DNA of 64,000 nucleotides from Hydrogenophaga intermedia (GCF_023715105.1 NZ_JAMBNO010000012.1:62001-126000); one strand, 5' to 3'. Positions 52,797-62,835 are shown, numbered from the stretch's first letter. Numbers and translations: made by a program. The notes: generated by a model not told the origin, from the letters alone.

Positions 52797-55262
52797 TCAA
52801 GGATTTGAGCCAGCCTTGCCATCGGCGTGCCAGTAGCGCCGCGCTGTCTCCCGCTCGCAACGCACGGCCTCGGGCGCGTCACTGCGCCAGGTGGCCGCGC
52901 CGCAACGCGGCGAGTCCACCCAACGGACGCTGCGCGCTTGGTAGCGCGCGACCACGGCCTCGGCCGGGTGGCCGAAGCGGTTGCGGTAGCCCGATTGCAC
53001 GATCACCCAGCGCGGCTGCAGCGTGTTGAGCAGCACCGGGCTCGAGGAGGTCGCGCTGCCGTGGTGGGGTGCCAGCAACAAGGTGGCGCGTTCGTGCGGT
53101 CGCGCCAGCGCCAGGCGCACCTCCTGGTCGGCCGGTATGTCGCCGGCGAGCCAGGCCACCTGCTTGCCTGCGGCAACGCGCAGAACGCAGGACAACGCAT
53201 TGGTGGACAAGCCGGGCGTGGCGTAAGCGTGCTCGTCGGGATGCATCCACTGGAATTCGACGCCGTCCCAACGCCAACGCTCACCCGCGCGGCAGCGCAG
53301 TGCGGGGTCAGCGTCGTAGGAAGAACGCCAGGTCGCGCCGGGGAACGCGGCGCGCACGGCGTCGGCTCCCCCGGCGTGGTCGCTGTCGCTGTGGCTGATG
53401 GCCACCATGTCGGGCCGCACGCCCAGTGCACGCAGCAAAGGCAGCACGATGCGCTCGCCCGCATCGGCCTCGGGGCTCCAGCGCGGTCCGGCGTCGTACA
53501 GCAGCGCGTGGTTCGCCGTGCGCACCAGCACGGCGCTGCCCTGGCCAACGTCCAGCGCCGTCAACTCGAACACGCCCTCGGGAGGACGCGACGGCGTGTG
53601 CAGCAGCGCCGGCGCCGCCAGCAACACCCCGGCCACGCGCAACAGGGGCGGCAGGCGCAACGCTGCCAACGCACCGCCCGCCACCGCAACCAGCGCCAGC
53701 GGCAGGGGAGCGGCCGGCCGTTGCAGCACCGCCCAAGGCCAGTCGGCCAACCAACGCAGCACCAGCACCATGCCTTCCACCGTCGCGGCCGCCAGCTCCC
53801 AGCAGGGCGCCGCGAGCACGCCCAGCAGGGCCAGCGGCGTGACCACCATCGTCACCCAGGGAATGGCCGCCAGGTTGGCCAGCAAACCGACCAAGGACAC
53901 CTGCCCGAACAACACCAGGCCCAACGGCGCGAGCCCGAGCGTCATGAGCCATTGCTCGCGCAACAGCGCGCCGCCGCGCGCCACCCATCGCCGCCATCGC
54001 GGGGTACCGGCCGGTGGTTGTTCGCGCTGGGCGGGGTCGGCCGCGAACAGCATGGCCACCGCCAGAAAACTCAACCAGAAGCCGGGCGAGAGCAACGCCC
54101 ATGGGTCCAAGGCCAGCACGGCCACCATGGCCAGCAGCCACACCGCGGGCCAGGGCCAGCGCCGTACCGACAGGCGCAGCCCCACCACCATGGCCAGCAT
54201 GAGCACGGTGCGCTGGGCCGGCACGCCCCAGCCTGCCAAGAGGGCGTACGCCGCGGCCAGCATCACGCCGCCCCAGCCCGCGGCCACGCTCGCCGGACAG
54301 CGCATGGGCAGCGCCGGCCAATGGCGGCCGAGGCGACGCCACAGCGCGCCGATCACCGCCGTGGCCAACCAGGCGAACAGCGTGATATGCAATCCGCTGA
54401 TGGCCATCAGGTGCGCCACGCCGGTGTCGCGGAACAGGGCCCAGTCGGCGCGTTCGATGGCGGCCTGCTCGCCCACCGCCAGTGCCGCCAGCACGCCGGC
54501 GGCCCGCGGTGAATCCACGCGTTGTGCAATGGCCTGCGCGATCGACTGTCTCATGCGTTCCACCGGGTGCCACGGTGTCATGCCCATACGCTGCGGCGCA
54601 CTTGCACGCGGCGAGAGGCGCACATAGCCCGTGGCGCCGATGCCCTGCTCCCACAGCCAACGCTCACGATCGAATCCGTGCGGGTTGAGGCTGCCGTGCG
54701 GGCGCTTCAAGCGCACCTGGAATGCCCAGCGCTCGCCTGCCACCCGTCCCGGCCCTTGCAATGGCGGCTCGGTTCGGGACGAAGCGGCCTCGTACCAACC
54801 CAGCAACAGCCGCCGCGGCAGGCGCACGGCGCTGCCGTCAAGCGTGGCCTGCTCAACCAGAAACTCGAACCGCTCGCCCGCAGGCCCTGCCTGGGGCAGC
54901 GACGCCACGCGGCCGATCACTGCAATATCGCGGCCCTCAAGCTCGGGCGCCAGGCCCTGGGCCAGATACAGACTGGCACGAGCACCCACAAGACAGAACG
55001 CCAGCGCAGCGCCCGCGAGTGCCCAGGCCAGCCGCGCCCACGCCCGCCCGCCCCAGCCCGTCCCCATCGCCACCAACAGACCAAACGCCGCCCCTGCCAG
55101 GTAAGCCGCCAGTGGCCACAACGCCGCTTGCTGCGGTTGCAGGGCCGTGCCCAGCACCGCCCCGACCAATGCCCAGCCGGCGCGCCAGGTGGGCGGCGCA
55201 TCCGGCACGTTCGCGCCTTGCAACGGCTTGTCATGGTGCCGTGGCGCAGCTCTTGCTAGCAT
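52797..55262 (-). CDS. comEC: DNA internalization protein ComEC/Rec2
   Basis: An 821-residue polytopic membrane channel for uptake of single-stranded DNA in transformation. The N-terminal DUF4131 domain is followed by the Competence membrane domain (DTGVAHLMAISGLHITLFAWL, WGVPAQRTVLMLAMV) and a C-terminal metallo-beta-lactamase-like domain (LTALDVGQGSAVLVRTANHALLYDAGPRW, ISHSDSDHAGGADAV, LLAPHHGSATSSSPVLL). The start MLARAAPRHH at 55262 is a best guess; the frame is open to 55370. It is upstream of the effector-like gene on the same strand, 73 bases away. Confidence 0.93.
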   Translation of the reverse strand: MLARAAPRHHDKPLQGANVPDAPPTWRAGWALVGAVLGTALQPQQAALWPLAAYLAGAAFGLLVAMGTGWGGRAWARLAWALAGAALAFCLVGARASLYLAQGLAPELEGRDIAVIGRVASLPQAGPAGERFEFLVEQATLDGSAVRLPRRLLLGWYEAASSRTEPPLQGPGRVAGERWAFQVRLKRPHGSLNPHGFDRERWLWEQGIGATGYVRLSPRASAPQRMGMTPWHPVERMRQSIAQAIAQRVDSPRAAGVLAALAVGEQAAIERADWALFRDTGVAHLMAISGLHITLFAWLATAVIGALWRRLGRHWPALPMRCPASVAAGWGGVMLAAAYALLAGWGVPAQRTVLMLAMVVGLRLSVRRWPWPAVWLLAMVAVLALDPWALLSPGFWLSFLAVAMLFAADPAQREQPPAGTPRWRRWVARGGALLREQWLMTLGLAPLGLVLFGQVSLVGLLANLAAIPWVTMVVTPLALLGVLAAPCWELAAATVEGMVLVLRWLADWPWAVLQRPAAPLPLALVAVAGGALAALRLPPLLRVAGVLLAAPALLHTPSRPPEGVFELTALDVGQGSAVLVRTANHALLYDAGPRWSPEADAGERIVLPLLRALGVRPDMVAISHSDSDHAGGADAVRAAFPGATWRSSYDADPALRCRAGERWRWDGVEFQWMHPDEHAYATPGLSTNALSCVLRVAAGKQVAWLAGDIPADQEVRLALARPHERATLLLAPHHGSATSSSPVLLNTLQPRWVIVQSGYRNRFGHPAEAVVARYQARSVRWVDSPRCGAATWRSDAPEAVRCERETARRYWHADGKAGSNP

Positions 55263-55338
55263 GGCCCGCAGCCATGTCGATGGCGAACGCTCCGCCGATC
55301 CGCTCATTGTTGTCGTCCTCCCTGAAAGCCCGCCGCAT

Positions 55339-58300
55339 ATGGCCATCCACGTCGCCCTGAGCCACATCACGCACTACCGCTACGACCGCCTCGTGCGCCT
55401 GGGCCCGCAGGTGGTGCGCCTGCGCCCGGCACCGCACGCGCGAAGCAAGGTGTTGTCGTATTCGCAGCGGATCGAGCCCGCCACCCACTTCATCAACTGG
55501 CAGCAGGACCCGTTTGCCAACCACCAGGCGCGGCTGGTGTTTCCCGAGCCCACCACCGAGTTCAAGATCACCGTCGACCTGGTGGTCGAGATGGCGGTGC
55601 ACAACCCGTTCGACTTCTTCCTCGAACCGCATGCCGAACAGGTGCCGTTCCAGTATGACGAGGCGCAACGCGCCGAACTGGCACCGTACCTGGCGGTCGA
55701 ACCTGCTACGCCGCTGGTGCAGGCCTGGCTCGACGGCATCGATCGTTCCAAGCAACGCACGATCGACTTCCTGGTCCAGCTCAACCAGCGCCTGCAGCAC
55801 GACATCGCATACACCATCCGCATGGAGCCCGGTGTGCAGACGCCGGAGCAGACCCTGCGGCTCAAGCGCGGCTCGTGTCGTGACAGCGGCTGGTTGCTCG
55901 TGCAACTGCTGCGCCACCTGGGCCTGGCAGCGCGCTTCGTCTCGGGCTATCTGATCCAGCTCACCCCCGACGTGAAAGCCATCGACGGCCCGAGCGGCCC
56001 CACGGCCGACTTCACCGACCTGCATGCCTGGTGCGAGGTGTTCCTGCCTGGCGCCGGCTGGATCGGCCTGGACCCGACCTCGGGCCTGCTCGCGGGCGAG
56101 GGCCACATTCCACTGGCCTGCACGCCGCAGCCCGGCAGCGCGGCGCCGGTGGAGGGCCTGATGGACGAGGCCGAGGTGCAGTTCGAGCACCACATGCAGG
56201 TCACGCGCATCCACGAGTCACCGCGCGTGACCAAGCCCTACAGCGACGCGCAATGGGCCGCGGTGCTGGCACTGGGTGCGCAGGTGGACGCCGACCTCGT
56301 GCAGAACGACGTGCGTCTCACGCAGGGCGGCGAACCCACCTTCGTGGCCACCGGCGACCGCGACGCCGCCGAGTGGAACACCGACGCGCTCGGCCCCACC
56401 AAGCGCGGCTACGCCACCGAACTGCTGGGCCGCTTGCGCGCGCAGTACGGCGCGGGCGGCTTCGTGCACATGGGTCAGGGCAAGTGGTACCCGGGCGAAC
56501 AGCTGCCGCGCTGGGCGCTGTCGGTGTGCTGGCGCGCCGACGGCCAGACCTGCTGGCACAACCCCGCCCTGCTGGCCGACGAGCGCGACTACGCGCACCA
56601 CACCAGCGACGACGCTCGCCGCTTCACGCAGGCGCTGGCGCGACGCTTGGGCGTTGCCACGCGCTACATCACCCCGGGCCACGAGGACACCTGGTACCAC
56701 CTGTGGCGTGAGCGCCGGCTGCCGGTGAACGTGGACCCGTTCGACAGCAAGCTCGACGACGAGCTCGAGCGCGCGCGCCTGCGCCGCGTGTTTGCCCAGG
56801 GTCTGGACGCGGTGGTGGGCTACGTGCTGCCGTTGCAGGCCAACGCAGGAAACCCCTCGCTCGCGGGCACCGTCTGGTCCACCGGGCCCTGGTTCTTCCG
56901 GGACGAGCGCATGTACCTCGTCCCCGGCGACTCACCCATGGGCTACCGCTTGCCGCTCGATTCGCTGCCCTGGGCAAGCGCGGGCGATCAAGCGATGCAC
57001 ATCGAGCAGGACCCGTTCGCACCACGCACGGCGTTGCCCGCCGGCCGGCTGCGCACGCAGATCGCGCCGCACACCATCGGCGGCGTCGCCAACGGCGGTA
57101 CCGCGGCGCTGCAGGGCGGCAGGCCCGGCTTGGGCAACGCGGCGGCGGCCACAGGCGACGGCGCGGCACGCGCACAGGCACTGTCCGACCGCTTGCCGCA
57201 GCGCGGCGAATCGGCCGGCTGGCTGACGCGCACCGCGCTGTGCGTGGAAGCGCGCGACCCGCAGCGCGCGAACGGCCCCAAGGCGGAAAAAGCCAAGGGC
57301 GGCAAGAGCCAGCACCTGTACGTGTTCATGCCGCCGCTCGCGCGGCTGGAGGACTACCTGGACCTGCTCTCTGCGGTGGAAGACACCTGCGAACGGTTGG
57401 GCGTGAAGGTGGTGCTCGAAGGCTACCCGCCACCGCGCGATCCGCGGCTGAAGATGCTGCAGGTGACGCCCGACCCGGGCGTCATCGAGGTCAATATCCA
57501 CCCGGCTCACGATTGGGGCGAACTGGTGGAGCACACCGAGTTCCTGTACGAAGCGGCGCACCAGACACGCCTGTGCGCCGAGAAGTTCATGACCGATGGC
57601 CGCCACACCGGCACCGGGGGCGGCAACCACTTCGTGCTCGGGGGCGCCACGCCGGCCGATTCACCCTTCCTGCGCCGGCCCGACCTGCTCGCCAGCCTGC
57701 TGCGCTACTGGCACAACCACCCCTCGCTGTCCTACCTGTTCAGCGGCATGTTCATCGGCCCCACCAGCCAGGCCCCGCGCGTGGACGAGGCACGCAACGA
57801 CCAGCTCTACGAACTGGAGATTGCGTTGGCGCAGATCGAGCGTGCGAAACAGGTCCATGGCGACAGCGTGCCTCCCTGGTTCATCGACCGCACGCTGCGC
57901 AACATCCTGGTCGACGTCACCGGCAACACCCACCGCAGCGAGTTCTGCATCGACAAGCTCTATTCGCCCGACGGCCCCACCGGCCGCCTGGGCCTGCTGG
58001 AGCTGCGCGCCTTCGAGATGCCACCGCACGCGCGCATGAGCATCGCGCAGCAGCTGCTGCTGCGCGCGCTGGTGGCGCGCTTCTGGCAACAACCCTGCCA
58101 GGCGCCGCTGGCGCGCTGGGGCACCGAGCTGCACGACCGCTGGCTGCTGCCCACCTACCTGCAAATGGACTTCGAGGATGTGATCGCCGACCTCAAGGCC
58201 TTCGGCTACGGCTTCGACATGGCCTGGTTCGCGCCGCATTTCGAGTTCCGCTTCCCGATGATCGGCCAGGTGGCCGCGCGCGGCATCGAGCTCACGCTGC

Positions 58301-58788
58301 GCAGCGCGCTCGAACCCTGGCACGTGATGGGCGAGGAAGGCAGCGCGGGTGGCACCGTGCGCTACGTGGACTCTTCACTCGAACGGCTGGAGGTGCACGT
58401 GCGCGGCTGGACCGACCGGCGCCACGCCATCACCTGCAATGGCCAGGTGCTGCCGCTGCACAACACCGGCGTGGCGGGCGAGTTCGTTGCGGGCGTGCGC
58501 TACAAGGCCTGGGCGCCGCCGTCAGCGCTGCACCCGGGCATCGGCGTGCACGCGCCGCTCACCTTCGACATCGTCGACACCTGGATGGAGCGCTCGCTGG
58601 GCGGCTGCCAGTACCACGTGTCGCACCCCGGCGGGCGCAACTACGACAGTTTTCCTGTCAACGCCTTCGAGGCCGAGAGCCGGCGCCTGTCGCGCTTCTT
58701 CCAGATGGGCCACACCCCGGGGACCTTGCGGGTGCAGGCCGAGGCCGTGAACCGTGAATTTCCCTGCACCCTGGACCTGAGGCGCTGA
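55339..58788 (+). CDS. DUF2126 / transglutaminase-like protein
   Basis: A 1149-residue protein. Residues 1-290 are a bacterial transglutaminase-like domain with N-terminal beta region and triad Cys180 (GSCRDSGWLLVQLLRHLGLAARFVSGYL), His229 (DLHAWCEVFLPG) and Asp245 (GLDPTSG). Residues about 340-1145 are DUF2126 (LTQGGEPTFVATGDRDAAEWN, PPRDPRLKMLQVTPDPGVIEVNIHPAHDWGELVE, TGTGGGNHFVLGG), a likely glutamine-synthetase-like or amidoligase fold. Start at 55339 is chosen because homology begins there. It leads an operon with the fused ATP-grasp/alpha-E gene and another transglutaminase. No signal peptide is seen, so it acts in the cytoplasm. Confidence 0.92.
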   Translation: MAIHVALSHITHYRYDRLVRLGPQVVRLRPAPHARSKVLSYSQRIEPATHFINWQQDPFANHQARLVFPEPTTEFKITVDLVVEMAVHNPFDFFLEPHAEQVPFQYDEAQRAELAPYLAVEPATPLVQAWLDGIDRSKQRTIDFLVQLNQRLQHDIAYTIRMEPGVQTPEQTLRLKRGSCRDSGWLLVQLLRHLGLAARFVSGYLIQLTPDVKAIDGPSGPTADFTDLHAWCEVFLPGAGWIGLDPTSGLLAGEGHIPLACTPQPGSAAPVEGLMDEAEVQFEHHMQVTRIHESPRVTKPYSDAQWAAVLALGAQVDADLVQNDVRLTQGGEPTFVATGDRDAAEWNTDALGPTKRGYATELLGRLRAQYGAGGFVHMGQGKWYPGEQLPRWALSVCWRADGQTCWHNPALLADERDYAHHTSDDARRFTQALARRLGVATRYITPGHEDTWYHLWRERRLPVNVDPFDSKLDDELERARLRRVFAQGLDAVVGYVLPLQANAGNPSLAGTVWSTGPWFFRDERMYLVPGDSPMGYRLPLDSLPWASAGDQAMHIEQDPFAPRTALPAGRLRTQIAPHTIGGVANGGTAALQGGRPGLGNAAAATGDGAARAQALSDRLPQRGESAGWLTRTALCVEARDPQRANGPKAEKAKGGKSQHLYVFMPPLARLEDYLDLLSAVEDTCERLGVKVVLEGYPPPRDPRLKMLQVTPDPGVIEVNIHPAHDWGELVEHTEFLYEAAHQTRLCAEKFMTDGRHTGTGGGNHFVLGGATPADSPFLRRPDLLASLLRYWHNHPSLSYLFSGMFIGPTSQAPRVDEARNDQLYELEIALAQIERAKQVHGDSVPPWFIDRTLRNILVDVTGNTHRSEFCIDKLYSPDGPTGRLGLLELRAFEMPPHARMSIAQQLLLRALVARFWQQPCQAPLARWGTELHDRWLLPTYLQMDFEDVIADLKAFGYGFDMAWFAPHFEFRFPMIGQVAARGIELTLRSALEPWHVMGEEGSAGGTVRYVDSSLERLEVHVRGWTDRRHAITCNGQVLPLHNTGVAGEFVAGVRYKAWAPPSALHPGIGVHAPLTFDIVDTWMERSLGGCQYHVSHPGGRNYDSFPVNAFEAESRRLSRFFQMGHTPGTLRVQAEAVNREFPCTLDLRR

Positions 58789-58822
58789 GGACGCATTCGG
58801 CCTGACGGGCATACTGGGCGCC

Positions 58823-61411
58823 GTGAACACCGACCCCGGCGACTCCCTTTTCGACGCCCTCGATCCCGAGCAACCCGGCGCCTGGGCGCAGTCGCTCGCG
58901 GTGCCGGCCGACGCTGGCCACCTCGACGAACTGCGCGGCGACGGCCCGCACGGCCTCTCCCCGGCCTGGGCCGAATTCTTCAACCACATCGGCCCCGACG
59001 GTCTGGCCGATCTGAACCGCCGCACCGAGAACCTGCAGCGCCAGATCCGCGACAACGGCGTCACCTACAACGTGTACGCCGACGCCAATGGCCTGCAACG
59101 GCCCTGGGCGCTGGATCTCTTTCCCGCGCTGGTGAGTCCGTCCGACTGGGCACAGATCGAAGCCGGCGTGCTGCAACGCGCGCGCCTGCTCAACGCCATG
59201 CTGGCCGACCTCTATGGCGAACACCAGCTGCTCAAGCGCGCGCTGCTGCCTGCAGCGCTGGTGCAGGGCCACCCCGGCTACCTGCGTGCCATGCAGGGCG
59301 TGCGCCCGCCGGGTGACACCTGGCTGCACATCGTGGGCTTCGACCTCGCGCACGGCCCCGATGGCCGCTGGTGGGTGGTGGGCCAGCGCACGCAGGCGCC
59401 TTCGGGCCTGGGCTACCTGCTCGAAAACCGCATCGCTGTCTCGCGCCAGTTCCCCAAGGCCTTTGCCGGCATGCGCGTGCAGCGGCTGGCCGCGAGCTAC
59501 CGCGCACTCATGGAAGGCATCAAGGCGATGGCGCCGGCCGGCGAGAACGCGCGCATCGCGCTGCTCACACCCGGCCCCTACAACGAGACCTATTTCGAGC
59601 ACGCCTACCTCGCGCGCTACCTCGGTCTCACGCTGGTGGAAGGCAATGACCTCACCGTGCGCGACCAGCGCGTGTACCTCAAGACCCTGGCCGGCCTGGA
59701 GCCGGTCCACGCGCTCATCAAGCGACTCGACGACGAATGGCTCGACCCGCTGGAGCTGCGCGCCGACTCGACGCTGGGCGTGCCCGGCCTGCTGCAGGCC
59801 ATCCGCGCCGGCAACCTGCTGCTGGCCAATGCACCCGGCTCGGCCCCGCTTGAATCGAGCGCGCTGCTGGGCTTTCTGCCCGCCATCAGCGAACACCTGC
59901 TCGGCGAAGCGCTGGCCCTGCCTTCGCTGGCCACCTGGTGGTGCGGCGAGGACGCCGCGCTGCGCAGCGTGCTGCCGCTGCTCAAGGGCGGCGTGATCAA
60001 GTCGACCTACCCGCGCGGCGGTCGCGAAACCGCCATCGGTCAGGGGTTGAGCGCGCGCGAGCTGGACGAGTGGTCCGGGCGCATGGCGCGCCTGCCCGAG
60101 GAACACACGGTGCAGTCGTGGTTGCCGCTCTCACAGACGCCCACCTGGGACGGTGAGCGCATCCTGCCGCGCTCGACCATGTTGCGCGTGTTCGCGCTGG
60201 CCGACGGCCCGCTATCGTGGCGCGTGCTGCCTGGCGGCCTGGTGCGCCTGGCGCCGCGCGGCCAACTGGTCGCGGCCATGCAGCGCGGCGGCAGCAGCGC
60301 CGACTGCTGGGTGCTTACTGACGGCCCGGTGGACCACACCAGCCTGCTCGCCAGCCAACCCAGCTCGCTGGCCATCGCGCAGCAGAAGCAGCCCGTGACC
60401 AGCCGCGCCGCCGAGAACCTGTTCTGGCTGGGCCGCTACACCGAGCGCGCCGAGAACACGGTGCGCCTGGCGCAGATCGTGCTCGACCAGCTCGATGGCG
60501 AGGAGCCGGGCACGCAGGCGCTGCTCGCCTGGCTCTCGGCGGTGGCGCGCGAGAACGCGCTGGTGCTGACCGACACGCCCGAGGCCACACAGTCCTCGCG
60601 CGTGTTCGCGCGCAGCCTCGTGGCCAACCTGTCCCCGCGACCGCACGACCCGCAGGCCGCGGAGTCCTTCAGCGTGGGCTTCAACCTCGCAGCGCTCAAA
60701 GGGGCCGCAGCGCAGGTGCGCGAGCGGCTCTCGCGCGAGCACTGGAACCTGATCGAGCTCACACACGCCGGTTTCGTCGACACAGCCGAGCGCCTGGCCG
60801 ACGACGCCGAGTTCGCCACCGGCGAAGCACAGTCCATGCTGCAGCAGGCCAGCAAGATGCTGGCCTCCATCACCGGTTCGCAGACCGACCGCATGGTGCG
60901 CGACGACGGCTGGCGGCTGCTGTCCATCGGCCGCCACATCGAGCGTCTGATCACGCTCTCGCGCGCGCTCGCCGTTGGCCTGGAAACGGGCAGCGTGCAC
61001 GAGCCCGCGGGCTTCGAGGCCATGATCGCGCTGTTCGACTCGACCATCACCTTCCATGCGCAGTACCAGCAGCGCCGCGACATGGTGGCCCTGATCGACC
61101 TGCTGGTGCTCGACCGCGACAACCCCCGGTCACTGGCCTGGGTCGTGCAAACGCTGCGTGCGCGCCTGTCCAGGCTGGGCCAGAGCGTGGCGCCGGGCGA
61201 CGCCGACCTGGCGCGCGACCTGCCCGATCCGGCCGAGTGGTCGCTGATCGAACTGAGCAACTGGCAACGCGGCAGCGACGGCCGGCGCAGCTGGAGCGCG
61301 CTGGGCTCGGTGCTGGCCGACTGCGAGTCCGCCGCAGCCGACCTCTCCGAGGCCATCGCGCGGCTGCACTTCAGCCACGCAGACCGGCACAGCCAGAGCC
61401 TGTCGACCTGA
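58823..61411 (+). CDS. Circularly permuted ATP-grasp / alpha-E fusion protein
   Basis: An 862-residue fusion. Residues about 1-490 are a circularly permuted ATP-grasp domain (NGVTYNVYADANGLQRPWALDLFPALVSPSDW, GYLLENRIAVSRQFPKAFAGMRV, ALLTPGPYNETYFEHAYLARYLGLTLVEGNDL). Residues about 530-850 are an alpha-E domain beginning ENLFWLGRYTERAENTVRLAQIV. The start is GTG at 58823, 34 bases after the DUF2126 gene. It is a second copy of the pair encoded separately at 47631-50049, in fused form. Confidence 0.9.
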   Translation: MNTDPGDSLFDALDPEQPGAWAQSLAVPADAGHLDELRGDGPHGLSPAWAEFFNHIGPDGLADLNRRTENLQRQIRDNGVTYNVYADANGLQRPWALDLFPALVSPSDWAQIEAGVLQRARLLNAMLADLYGEHQLLKRALLPAALVQGHPGYLRAMQGVRPPGDTWLHIVGFDLAHGPDGRWWVVGQRTQAPSGLGYLLENRIAVSRQFPKAFAGMRVQRLAASYRALMEGIKAMAPAGENARIALLTPGPYNETYFEHAYLARYLGLTLVEGNDLTVRDQRVYLKTLAGLEPVHALIKRLDDEWLDPLELRADSTLGVPGLLQAIRAGNLLLANAPGSAPLESSALLGFLPAISEHLLGEALALPSLATWWCGEDAALRSVLPLLKGGVIKSTYPRGGRETAIGQGLSARELDEWSGRMARLPEEHTVQSWLPLSQTPTWDGERILPRSTMLRVFALADGPLSWRVLPGGLVRLAPRGQLVAAMQRGGSSADCWVLTDGPVDHTSLLASQPSSLAIAQQKQPVTSRAAENLFWLGRYTERAENTVRLAQIVLDQLDGEEPGTQALLAWLSAVARENALVLTDTPEATQSSRVFARSLVANLSPRPHDPQAAESFSVGFNLAALKGAAAQVRERLSREHWNLIELTHAGFVDTAERLADDAEFATGEAQSMLQQASKMLASITGSQTDRMVRDDGWRLLSIGRHIERLITLSRALAVGLETGSVHEPAGFEAMIALFDSTITFHAQYQQRRDMVALIDLLVLDRDNPRSLAWVVQTLRARLSRLGQSVAPGDADLARDLPDPAEWSLIELSNWQRGSDGRRSWSALGSVLADCESAAADLSEAIARLHFSHADRHSQSLST

Positions 61412-61421
61412 GGAGCCGACG

Positions 61422-62336
61422 ATGGAACTGCGCGTGCAGCATCGCACCACCTACCGCTACCTGAGCCCGGTGGACATGGCGCAGCACATGCTGCACCTGT
61501 CGCCGCGCGACACCGCCACCCAGCGCGTACACCGCCACCACCTCACGATTGCGCCCGAGCCCGCGAGCACACACCGCAGCCGCGACGCCTTCGGCAACCT
61601 GCGCACCTTCTTCGCACAGCAGGCACCGCACGAGGTGCTGAGCGTGGTGGCCGACAGCACGGTGCACACGCGCGCGCCGCAGCCGCTGCCCGAAGGCGCG
61701 CCCTGGAAGGCCATGGGTTGGGAGCGCGTGCGTGAGCACTTCCGCTACCGCGTGAACGCGCCCTACGAGGCCGCTGCGGAGTTCGTGTTCGCCTCGCCAC
61801 TGGTGCCGCGCGACGAGGCCTTCAGCACCTGGGCCCGGCCCGCCTTCGAGCCTGGCACGCCGGTGCTGCACGCCGTGCGCGCGCTCATGGAGCGCATCCA
61901 CACCGAGCTGGTGTACGAGACCGCGAGCACCGAAGTCAGCACGCCCGCGCTGGAGGCCCTCGCGCAGGGCAAGGGCGTTTGCCAGGACTTTGCGCACATC
62001 ATGATCGGCTGCCTGCGCAGCCTGGGCCTGCCGGCGCGCTACGTGAGCGGCTACCTGCTGACGCAACCACCACCCGGGCAGGCACGCCTGATCGGCGCCG
62101 ATGCGTCGCACGCCTGGGTCTCGGTGTACGTGCCAGGCAGCGACACGGTGCCTGGCGACTGGTTCGACTTCGACCCCACCAACAACCGATGCGGCCGCGG
62201 CAGCCCCGGCGAGGACTACGTGACGCTGGCCATCGGCCGCGACTTCAGCGACGTGTCGCCCATGCGCGGTGTCATCCAGGGCGGTGCGCAGCACACGCTG
62301 GAGGTCGCGGTGACGGTGGCGCCGTCGATAGAATGA
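61422..62336 (+). CDS. Transglutaminase-like family protein
   Basis: A 304-residue protein with the N-terminal bacterial transglutaminase beta domain (LRVQHRTTYRYLSPVDMAQHMLHLSPR) and a core with triad Cys187 (GVCQDFAHIMIGCLRSLGLPARYVSGYL), His230 (ASHAWVSVYVPG) and Asp251 (FDFDPTNN). It follows the fused ATP-grasp gene after ten bases. It probably acts as a peptidase or amidase on the product of the ligase system; the substrate is unknown. Confidence 0.9.
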   Translation: MELRVQHRTTYRYLSPVDMAQHMLHLSPRDTATQRVHRHHLTIAPEPASTHRSRDAFGNLRTFFAQQAPHEVLSVVADSTVHTRAPQPLPEGAPWKAMGWERVREHFRYRVNAPYEAAAEFVFASPLVPRDEAFSTWARPAFEPGTPVLHAVRALMERIHTELVYETASTEVSTPALEALAQGKGVCQDFAHIMIGCLRSLGLPARYVSGYLLTQPPPGQARLIGADASHAWVSVYVPGSDTVPGDWFDFDPTNNRCGRGSPGEDYVTLAIGRDFSDVSPMRGVIQGGAQHTLEVAVTVAPSIE

Positions 62337-62367
62337 CCCGCTCCTCAAGACCCCACCGGAGCAACCG

Positions 62368-62835
62368 ATGAGTGCACTCGCCAGGCTCAAGCAACTGGGC
62401 ATCACCCTGCCCCCCGTGTCCACCCCCGCTGCGGCCTATGTGCCCTACGTGCAGACCGGCAACCTGATCTTCATCAGCGGCAACATTGCCCGCAAGGACG
62501 GCAAGGCCTGGGTCGGCCAGCTCGGCCTCACCATGGACACCGAGGAAGGCAAGGAAGCTGCGCGGTCCATCGCCATCGCACTCATGGGCACGCTGCAGGC
62601 CGCCTGCCAGGCCTCGGGCAAGACGCTCGATGACGTCAAGCGCATCGTCAAGGTGCTGAGCCTGGTCAACAGCACGCCCACCTACACCGAGCAGCACCTT
62701 GTCACCAACGGCTGCAGCGAGCTGCTGGCCGAGGTGTTCGGCGACGCCGGCCAGCACGCGCGCAGCGCCTTCGGCGTGGCGCAGCTGCCCATGGGCGCCT
62801 GCGTGGAGATCGAGCTGATCGCCGAGCTGGGCTGA
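62368..62835 (+). CDS. RidA/YjgF family protein
   Basis: A 155-residue protein. The YjgF core is visible as YVPYVQTGNLIFISGNIARKDGKAWVGQLG and VKVLSLVNSTPTYTEQHLVTNGCSELLAEVFGDAGQHARSAFGVAQLPMGACVEIELIAEL. The conserved RSAxG arginine is present (Arg near 132). It may hydrolyse reactive enamine/imine intermediates, though this longer subgroup (COG0251-like, YjgF group with VEIE end) is less studied. Confidence 0.9.
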   Translation: MSALARLKQLGITLPPVSTPAAAYVPYVQTGNLIFISGNIARKDGKAWVGQLGLTMDTEEGKEAARSIAIALMGTLQAACQASGKTLDDVKRIVKVLSLVNSTPTYTEQHLVTNGCSELLAEVFGDAGQHARSAFGVAQLPMGACVEIELIAELG

